From: CAYMGQ01 sp964390055
GTDB lineage: Bacteria > Bacillota > Clostridia > Peptostreptococcales > Natronincolaceae
Direction: 5' to 3'
Length of the DNA stretch: 58,453 nt
Assembly (NCBI GenBank): GCA_964390055.1
Contig: CAYMGQ010000013.1
Location: 1 to 58,453, forward strand
In this document: positions 52,296 to 58,453 of the stretch, in pieces
Numbering within the stretch: the first letter of the stretch is position 1
How the letters are laid out: every line of letters starts with the position of its first letter
Position numbers and translations under genes: made by a program
The notes under the pieces: model-generated
Told to the model about the DNA's origin: nothing
The model's input: only the letters and a program-made list of their open reading frames with translations
Database searches by the model: none

Positions 52296-53708
52296 TTAAC
52301 TTACAAGGCCATCATATAGTAATTTTCCACTGTAGCTATCAAAATAATATAGCCTTTTACCAATTTGTATTTTCCATGCAGGAGTCAGGACTTGCCTCCT
52401 GCTTTCCTCCAGGGTATCATAATATACTAGCTCAACCTTGTTAATGTTTTGCTCCATGGAAGTTAATATATCAATGTCCCCTATAAAGTTTTCCTCTTCC
52501 ATATCCATAAGATGGTCTTCTATAAGCAATCCTATATTATTTTCAATAATCCTATGGGGTAATATAATATCCCTATTAGTGACTACATCAGGCAGGGTCA
52601 TACCCTTTCTAATAAAGCTAGCAAACCTTTTGACCTTATTCCCATAGACTTCCACCTCTATAGCATGGTTTAAAGCAGGGTTATTAAAGATAAGGGCTAG
52701 TCCCCGCATACGGTATTCGAAGGCAAAATAATAACCTCCCCCATCCATATGTCTTATTTCCCTTAGATAAGTATCCTCAGGAAAGCCACCATGCTTCATA
52801 ACAAAATCAATGGCTACATCCATTGCCGTTACAACATTGGTGCTAAATTCCTCCCCAATCTCTTGGTTAAACTCTAGCCTTCCCCTATTATTTATCCGGA
52901 CTCCCTTTTCTCCATAACCATACATAAATACCAGTGCCCCGCTAGTTTCTTTGATAGTCTTAACAAAGTCCAAACTCTCATCAAAAAAACCCCTAGCCCT
53001 TTCTGTGACTAGGTCCTCATCCTTGATATCTATTTGACTCTCCACAAAAACTAGGGGAACTTCATCCTCTATACTTAGGGGCATAACAGTATAATTATCT
53101 ATATCAGCAAATAATGGATAATATTTTACATGTCTGCCACCTCTGATATCATCAATATAGCCTGCCAGACTCCTGTTGGCCCCGGAGTCCTCCAAGATTA
53201 ACTCATAGTAAGTTTCCTCATCACTCATTATATAGATAATATCTTTATTTCCAATTGGTATTAAAATTTTGTTAATATCTTTTATAGAGTTTACTAGATT
53301 ATTATCCAATGTATCGAAAACTGAAGCTATCAAAACAGAGGATATATTTTCACCAAATTCCAGTTCTATGGACCTTATCCTTGCGTTTTTCCTGTAATCC
53401 TCGTAGGCTATAGAATTAATTAGGGGTTCTCCCTGAAAATAAAGGGATAGAACCCCACTAATGTTCTTCCATAGTTTTTCTATATCAGAAGAGATAGTAG
53501 TATAATTATTATTACCAAAATTAATTATCCCCCGGCTTGGTATTACTAGTTCCTTTCTTATATCTACCACCGATACATCCTTTTCTTCAACCTGCAACCT
53601 AGAGTACAAGCCTTTAATGGGATATTCAAACCATATTTTCTGAGTGAACACTATGCTCATAAGAACAAGACATATCAATATTAGGGTTTTTATCTTCTCC
53701 CTGCCCAT
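52296..53708 (-). CDS. yycH: WalK regulator YycH
   Basis: 470 residues: one N-terminal membrane helix then a large extracellular region with YycH-like segments (WKNISGVLSLYF, SYSGKLLYDGL). ATG 53708 was preferred to the GTG at 53717 because GGAG is 8 nt upstream. Sequence similarity is moderate; its place between walK and yycI supports the assignment. Confidence 0.88.
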   Translation of the reverse strand: MGREKIKTLILICLVLMSIVFTQKIWFEYPIKGLYSRLQVEEKDVSVVDIRKELVIPSRGIINFGNNNYTTISSDIEKLWKNISGVLSLYFQGEPLINSIAYEDYRKNARIRSIELEFGENISSVLIASVFDTLDNNLVNSIKDINKILIPIGNKDIIYIMSDEETYYELILEDSGANRSLAGYIDDIRGGRHVKYYPLFADIDNYTVMPLSIEDEVPLVFVESQIDIKDEDLVTERARGFFDESLDFVKTIKETSGALVFMYGYGEKGVRINNRGRLEFNQEIGEEFSTNVVTAMDVAIDFVMKHGGFPEDTYLREIRHMDGGGYYFAFEYRMRGLALIFNNPALNHAIEVEVYGNKVKRFASFIRKGMTLPDVVTNRDIILPHRIIENNIGLLIEDHLMDMEEENFIGDIDILTSMEQNINKVELVYYDTLEESRRQVLTPAWKIQIGKRLYYFDSYSGKLLYDGLVS

Positions 53709-53729
53709 TAAAATCACTCCGAAAATAGT

Positions 53730-54266
53730 TTACTTACTATCTTTATTGACAATACTGTTTAGTACTTTACTAGAAGGTGTCCTGCTAATATTTTTGGTAA
53801 CCTCTTCCTCAAGTTCGCTAATATCTTTAACTTCAATAATGCGATTAATGATATCGCTTATTCCGTTTTTATATACAGCTGTAAATTTTATTTTGTTTAG
53901 AGATTTTTTCAGCTCCAGTTCCGCCCATCCCTTACGTAGGGCACCCACCTCTATTTCAATTGGTTGATAGGCTTGAACATATCTCCTTGTTTTGTTCATT
54001 ACACTGCTATCATAGTATACATCAATTGTAACCTGTGTGCCCTCTGGGGCCTCAAATTTGACCATCATATTAGTATCAGTTACTACCATATTCTTACTGG
54101 GGGTAATTAAGTTAATTCTTTCCTCTTCTTGGGACTTTATATCTTCTACTGTTGTCTGGGCTAGCACCCTTGTCCCCATACTAGTTGTTGGGTTAGCATG
54201 GGCAACTAAACCGTAATTTCCTAAAAACAAGCATATGAATGTACCAACCATCAATTTTTTTAACAT
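53730..54266 (-). CDS. Small secreted protein inserted between walK and yycH
   Basis: 178 residues. Signal peptide (MLKKLMVGTFICLFLGNYGL ... AHA), then about 150 residues that look beta-rich with an Ig-like extension (TNMMVKFEAPEGTQVTIDVYYDS). No catalytic motif seen. ATG 54266 follows AGGGGGGAGG. The promoter just upstream carries a WalR-box-like repeat, so it probably belongs to the Wal regulon; its role may be an extracytoplasmic sensor partner of YycH/YycI, which is inference. Confidence 0.72.
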   Translation of the reverse strand: MLKKLMVGTFICLFLGNYGLVAHANPTTSMGTRVLAQTTVEDIKSQEEERINLITPSKNMVVTDTNMMVKFEAPEGTQVTIDVYYDSSVMNKTRRYVQAYQPIEIEVGALRKGWAELELKKSLNKIKFTAVYKNGISDIINRIIEVKDISELEEEVTKNISRTPSSKVLNSIVNKDSK

Positions 54267-54310
54267 TTTCCTCCCCCCTCTGTGCAATATAATGCCATAA
54301 TCTATATCCT

Positions 54311-54343
54311 ATTATACAAAAATAATGTTACAATTCCATTACA
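54311..54343 (-). promoter_or_regulatory. WalR box and -10 element before the secreted protein-yycHI genes
   Basis: Minus strand TGTAAT-GGAAT-TGTAAC (complement of 54327-54343) matches the WalR consensus TGTWAH-N5-TGTWAH exactly. A perfect TATAAT follows (complement of 54311-54316) with no good -35, so the box occupies the -35 region as an activator would. A further TGTAAT lies at 54360-54365. The start codon is about 38 nt beyond the predicted start site. Confidence 0.7.
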
Positions 54344-54384
54344 GCTAAATTAAAAGTAAATTACACCTTTTTTCCCATAATCAG

Positions 54385-56187
54385 CTATCCTAGGGCAATT
54401 ATCTTTTCTAGAACTGGTAGGGTAATAACAACCTTGGTGCCCTCCTTATTTTGCCTGCTAATTATATCGATCTTCCCATTATGGGCCTCTACAATTTCCT
54501 TTGCTATAGATAGCCCTAATCCTGTACCTCCCATTTCCCTAGCCCGGGCCTTATCCACCCGATAAAATCTCTCAAAAATCCTCTCTATATCTTCCTCCGG
54601 GATACCAATCCCATTATCCTCAATTGTTATCTTGCCAATATCATTCTCAATCTTCATTCCTATCTTAATTTGGCCCCCATGGCCAGTATATTTTATAGCA
54701 TTCGCTAAAATATTGGAGATAACCTGTTCCATCCTATCCCTATCTGCAAGAACCATCATTTCTTCCTCTGGGATATTACAAGTTAATTCCTGCTTTTTAT
54801 TATCTACAGCCACTTTAAGTTTCAATATAACACCCTCTACTACATCCTTCATATCAATCCTTTGCTTATCCCACTTGGCCTGTTGATAATCCAAATTAGA
54901 AAGTTGCAACAAGTCCTGGACCAACCTTGTCATCCTGTCGGTTTCTCCCTCTACTACCTCTAAAAACTCAGTAGCGAGGACCTTGTTGTCCAAAGTCCCA
55001 TCTAGCAAGGTTTCAGTATAGCTTTTAATAGTTGTCAGAGGTGTCTTTAGTTCATGGGACACATTAGCTACAAATTCCTTTCTCATATTTTCAAGTTTTT
55101 CATGTTCGGTCACATCCTGTAGCAAGACGACTAAGCCCTCTAAATCTTTATTATTCCTTATTATGGGGGCATATTTTGACCTTAATTTAATTCCTTTATC
55201 CATTTCTATTATTTCACTACCATACCATTTTTTATGGTTGGTCAGATAGTCTAAGGTTAATTTATTATTTAAAGGATAAAAAACTTCATCGAAGCTTTTT
55301 TCTTCCATATATTCATCTTCAAGTTTTAGCATTTTTAATGCTGCCGGATTAGCATGTATTATTTTACCATCTGCATTTGCAGCAATTAGGCCATCGGCCA
55401 TATTGTTAATAATAGTATCCATTTTCTTTTTCTCACTAGACATCTCATGCAATACGGACTTTAAATGGGCCGTCAAATAGTTAAACATACTAGCCAATTG
55501 ACCTATTTCATCATCTGATTTTACATCAACTACTTGGTCAAAATCCCCTCTGACCATTTTTTGGGCCTTAATTGTGACATCATTAATAGGCCCTGTAATA
55601 CTTTTGGCCAAAAAATACCCCAAAAATATAGTAATAAATAGTGCCAACATAGTTGCCCGGGTTAAAATACTCTTCGATTTGTCCAGGGTCCTGTAAATTT
55701 CCTCCAGATTTTGCCTTAAATAAACAGCCCCGGCTATCCTGCTATGCTCATCATAAAGGGGAAAGGCCATGTTTTTTGAACTCCTATGATGCTCCAGTTT
55801 AGAGATGATATCCTTCTCCTTAATTTCACCGTGAAAGGCCGATAAAATCAAATCCGAGTCTAGTATGTACATAGCATTCTGTTGCCAATAAGACAAGTTT
55901 GTACTAGATATAATAGTAAAATCGTTGTTTTTTTCTATTACATATATCTCCATGCCCATTTTTTCATAGGGCCCTATATTTTTTTGTATTTCTTCCTTAT
56001 TACTTTGCCAATTTATCTCCTGCAAGGTCTTCATAACACTTTCAGCTATCTGGGTAAGATTGCCCCGGACTACTCCCAAATGATATTGTTCAAACTGCTG
56101 TATAATAAATACTCCCACAATAACCATAGCCATAAAAACCAACAAGAAATAAATGGTAATAAACTTTACTCTCATGCTCTTAAACAT
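54385..56187 (-). CDS. walK: WalK cell-wall sensor histidine kinase
   Basis: 600 residues: TM1 (about 10-30), an extracellular domain (about 35-175), TM2 (about 180-200), HAMP, PAS (about 260-370), HisKA with His in FVANVSHELKTPLTT and HATPase_c ending GGTGLGLSIAKE. Domain order is that of WalK (YycG). The ATG is 1 nt after the walR stop, with AGGGGG inside the end of walR. Confidence 0.95.
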   Translation of the reverse strand: MFKSMRVKFITIYFLLVFMAMVIVGVFIIQQFEQYHLGVVRGNLTQIAESVMKTLQEINWQSNKEEIQKNIGPYEKMGMEIYVIEKNNDFTIISSTNLSYWQQNAMYILDSDLILSAFHGEIKEKDIISKLEHHRSSKNMAFPLYDEHSRIAGAVYLRQNLEEIYRTLDKSKSILTRATMLALFITIFLGYFLAKSITGPINDVTIKAQKMVRGDFDQVVDVKSDDEIGQLASMFNYLTAHLKSVLHEMSSEKKKMDTIINNMADGLIAANADGKIIHANPAALKMLKLEDEYMEEKSFDEVFYPLNNKLTLDYLTNHKKWYGSEIIEMDKGIKLRSKYAPIIRNNKDLEGLVVLLQDVTEHEKLENMRKEFVANVSHELKTPLTTIKSYTETLLDGTLDNKVLATEFLEVVEGETDRMTRLVQDLLQLSNLDYQQAKWDKQRIDMKDVVEGVILKLKVAVDNKKQELTCNIPEEEMMVLADRDRMEQVISNILANAIKYTGHGGQIKIGMKIENDIGKITIEDNGIGIPEEDIERIFERFYRVDKARAREMGGTGLGLSIAKEIVEAHNGKIDIISRQNKEGTKVVITLPVLEKIIALG

Positions 56188-56188
56188 A

Positions 56189-56878
56189 TTAGGCCCCCCT
56201 AAAGTAATAACCTACTCCTCTTTTTGTCAGGATATACTTAGGGCTACTAGGATTATCTTCCACCTTCTCCCTCAATCTTCTTACAGTAACATCCACGGTT
56301 CTTATATCGCCATAGTATTCATATCCCCACACTTCTTTAAGCAATTGTTCCCTAGTAAATACCTGTTCCACTTGGGATGCCAAAAATTTCAACAGTTCAA
56401 ACTCCCTAGATGTTAGCTCTATAACCTCTGACCCCTTCTTAACCTCATATTTATTAAAATCTATCACAAGTCCCCCTACAGTAATTGTAGTTGTGTTTTT
56501 GTCACCAATGGGTGTATTGACACGCCTTAAGTTTGCCTTTACCCTAGCCAATAGCTCTCTCATACTAAAGGGCTTGGTTATATAATCATCTGCCCCCATC
56601 TCCAGGCCCAAGACCTTGTCAACCTCTTCCTCCTTGGCTGTTAACATTAGTATAGGCATAGTAAATCCTTCCCTGATTTTCCTGCATACTTGAAATCCAT
56701 CCAATTTGGGCAACATGACATCTAATAATACCAGGTCTGGTTTGCCTTGAGAAACCCTATCCAAGGCTTCCTCACCATCATAGGCTGTATCCACCCTATA
56801 ACCTTCCTTCTCCAAATTAAATTTCAAAATATCAGAAATTGGTTTTTCATCTTCCACTATCAGGATTTTTGATTCCAT
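56189..56878 (-). CDS. walR: WalR response regulator
   Basis: 229 residues, OmpR family. Receiver domain with VEDE, phospho-Asp in LVLLDVMLP and Lys in ITKPFS; winged helix (LTSREFELLKFL, DIRTVDVTVRRLREKVED). The VTVRRLREKVED recognition region matches WalR (YycF). Essential regulator of cell-wall turnover in low-GC Gram-positives. GGGGTGA precedes the ATG. Confidence 0.96.
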   Translation of the reverse strand: MESKILIVEDEKPISDILKFNLEKEGYRVDTAYDGEEALDRVSQGKPDLVLLDVMLPKLDGFQVCRKIREGFTMPILMLTAKEEEVDKVLGLEMGADDYITKPFSMRELLARVKANLRRVNTPIGDKNTTTITVGGLVIDFNKYEVKKGSEVIELTSREFELLKFLASQVEQVFTREQLLKEVWGYEYYGDIRTVDVTVRRLREKVEDNPSSPKYILTKRGVGYYFRGA

Positions 56879-56898
56879 ATTTATTCACCCCATATATT

Positions 56899-56927
56899 AT
56901 TATATCTCATATATAAAATACCCTCAA
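56899..56927 (-). promoter_or_regulatory. Promoter of walRK
   Basis: Minus strand TTGAGG (complement of 56922-56927), exact 17-bp spacer, TATAAT (complement of 56899-56904). Start near 56892, 14 nt before the ATG. Confidence 0.65.
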
Positions 56928-56928
56928 A

Positions 56929-56974
56929 TTTAAAGGCCAGAATAAATTTTTAAAGGCCGATAATTTTTAAAGGC
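56929..56974 (-). repeat. Three GCCTTTAAA repeats upstream of the walRK promoter
   Basis: Plus-strand AAAGGC occurs at 56932-56937, 56952-56957 and 56969-56974, each with T-rich flanks (TTTAAAGGC). They lie immediately upstream of the walRK -35 box, spaced 20 and 17 bp, on one face of the helix or nearly so. Function unknown; an operator or UP-like element is possible. Confidence 0.5.
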
Positions 56975-57003
56975 TTGATTTTTTATAGATAAAATTAGTC
57001 CCT

Positions 57004-57768
57004 CTAATTATTAAAAAGATGGAAATACTCCCCTATATCCCTCCCCTTTCCTAAGTCCCTTATAATATCCACTAACCTGTCTACCCCCTCCCTATCAACT
57101 AACCCCTTAACTAACCTATAGGATTGGGTATAGGCCAAATATTCCTCCATTTGATAAAAATTTTTTGTCAAGTCTTCCGCACTATATTCATCTGCCTGTA
57201 AGACCACATCCTTGCCCCATTCATAACCATCAATCCTATCCTCAAAATAAAGGCTTACCCCCTCTGTGAACCAAGGAGGGAAGTTACCACCCCCAAGGTG
57301 GTCAGTAAATAAATGAGCTAACTCGTGGAGTACCACCCCTTCTGTAGCAAGAATATGGAGGGCATCACCAAAATACGCCCCCATGGGAACTGTATCCTCC
57401 CCCAACATGGCCACTTCCATAAGACTTTCAGGCCTATTATATATAATAATTAATATTTTTTTCCTGGGCTTATAATCGAAATATTCCCTTAGCCTTTTAT
57501 ATTTATCTTCAGCCTTGTCCCCCATCAAATCCACAAAATCCCTATCGACACCTTTCTCGTATCGGATAAGAAAATGTTGGCTTTCAATATATGAATAGTC
57601 ATATGTTTTATATGAAACAAATTTGTTTTCTATATTTCTCACCAAGGGCCTAAAGCTAGCCCTTAAAGGCCTACTAAATACCCCTATAACTATCAAAAAG
57701 AAAAGAAGCAGGCCAACAAGCAACAATAAACTAACATATTTGGACTTCCTTTCCTCTGTAACCATCAT
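57004..57768 (-). CDS. Membrane-anchored metallopeptidase-like protein (MA-clan type)
   Basis: 254 residues: one N-terminal membrane helix (about 13-35) and an extracellular domain with the zinc motif HELAHLFTDH and a downstream EGVSLYFED supplying the third ligand. Resembles the peptidase-MA-like proteins of Firmicutes. ATG 57768 (or 57765) follows GGGGGG; the frame is open further upstream without a start site. It is upstream of walRK in the same direction. Confidence 0.82.
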   Translation of the reverse strand: MMVTEERKSKYVSLLLLVGLLLFFLIVIGVFSRPLRASFRPLVRNIENKFVSYKTYDYSYIESQHFLIRYEKGVDRDFVDLMGDKAEDKYKRLREYFDYKPRKKILIIIYNRPESLMEVAMLGEDTVPMGAYFGDALHILATEGVVLHELAHLFTDHLGGGNFPPWFTEGVSLYFEDRIDGYEWGKDVVLQADEYSAEDLTKNFYQMEEYLAYTQSYRLVKGLVDREGVDRLVDIIRDLGKGRDIGEYFHLFNN

Positions 57769-57986
57769 AGCCCATCCCCCCTTATGTAAGAATCCTTTAA
57801 GTTCTATGGGCTGGACAAGGCAATTATAACATAAGGAAAAGCTAACATCTATAAAATATAGCTGTGAATTATTGGTAGCCCTAAATAAGGAAATCACCTT
57901 TTTATTAGTCCGGCATAATCTATAATAAAAGGCAAAATTTACACCAGTAAGAGTGATATAAGTTTATTAAATTAAGGGGGCGTAAA

Positions 57987-58453
57987 ATGTTTAATTATTC
58001 AAATATTGTTGAAGACCGAGTTTTCGAAATGATGTCAAAATCCAATGATGAATTTATTCCTGTCATTATTACTGGTAATGATTGTGAATACTCTAGTTTG
58101 GAGGGATGTATCAAGGACCTAGGTGGCATAGTCAAACACAGGCTCCATATTATTAATGCCGTGGCGGTCCACCTGCCCTCCAATAATATTAGAAGCCTGT
58201 CCCAAAGAGAACAGATAAGTAGGGTACACTTGGATGATATAGTTATGAAAATGATGGATAAGGCCTCCACCACTGTTGCTTCCCATTATGCAAATTCCCA
58301 TGGCTTAACGGGAAAGGATATAGGGGTGGCAGTTATAGATACAGGGGTCCATCCCCATGCGGATTTAACTAGTCCCAAAAATCGTATAGTGAAATTCCTT
58401 GACCTGGTCAATAAAAAATCCTCCCCCTATGATGATGATGGTCATGGAACCCA
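57987..58453 (+). CDS. Subtilisin-like serine protease, N-terminal part (cut by the window end)
   Basis: 155 codons before the window ends. An I9-inhibitor-like propeptide (about 1-90) is followed by the peptidase S8 core with the catalytic Asp in GVAVIDTGVHPHADL and the catalytic His in DDDGHGT near the cut; the Ser is beyond the window. No signal peptide is seen, so it may be an intracellular-type subtilase. The ATG follows AAGGGGG. Confidence 0.88.
   Translation, partial: MFNYSNIVEDRVFEMMSKSNDEFIPVIITGNDCEYSSLEGCIKDLGGIVKHRLHIINAVAVHLPSNNIRSLSQREQISRVHLDDIVMKMMDKASTTVASHYANSHGLTGKDIGVAVIDTGVHPHADLTSPKNRIVKFLDLVNKKSSPYDDDGHGT

Overview
This window is AT-rich bacterial DNA. Its features suggest an anaerobic, endospore-forming, Gram-positive amino-acid fermenter of the Clostridia/Tissierellia type. 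The evidence is the sporulation membrane genes ytrH/ytrI, a YabE-type 3D-domain protein beside rnmV and rsmA, the complete WalRK-YycHI cluster, a glycine cleavage system with a split P protein, 2-oxoacid:ferredoxin oxidoreductase with butyrate kinase and phosphotransbutyrylase, strong AGGAGG/AGGGGG ribosome binding sites and frequent TTG starts. The lineage is inferred. No rRNA, tRNA, CRISPR array, insertion sequence or prophage was seen; nearly all of it looks like chromosomal core with metabolic islands.

Layout. 1-11.5 kb: a SAM-I riboswitch with terminator controls metA (Glu111, Cys142, so probably homoserine O-acetyltransferase). Then come an orphan PAS histidine kinase, glnS, an FAD oxidoreductase-Rieske fusion, a ClpE-type AAA+ unfoldase, ilvE, nagB and tatD. 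11.5-21.3 kb: an SLH-domain secreted protein sits inside the classic tatD-yabE-rnmV-rsmA block, followed by an unknown clostridial protein, a rhodanese, ytrI/ytrH and a two-component pair. 21.4-29 kb: a CofE-like gene, an XRE regulator plus radical SAM pair with an operator-like dyad over its promoter, and the gcvT-H-PA-PB operon.

29.4-42.5 kb: a chemoreceptor, then the most distinctive island. An IclR regulator, a four-subunit 2-oxoacid:ferredoxin oxidoreductase, a TRAP transporter, phosphotransbutyrylase, butyrate kinase and a DASS permease all lie on one strand. Together they could import a 2-oxoacid, oxidise it to acyl-CoA and make ATP from the acyl phosphate. The oxidoreductase genes follow a perfect consensus promoter, an inverted repeat, a leader of about 350 nt and a pair of 22-bp direct repeats.

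42.7-58.4 kb: a PhnA/YjdM-like protein, a P1-family peptidase, ywiB, ddl, a small membrane protein, a NUDIX hydrolase and rlmH, then (minus strand) htrA, walJ, murA, yycI, yycH, a small secreted protein, walK and walR. A WalR-box-like direct repeat lies at the -35 position of the promoter before the secreted protein and yycHI, suggesting feedback control. The window ends with a membrane-anchored metallopeptidase and the start of a subtilisin-like protease.
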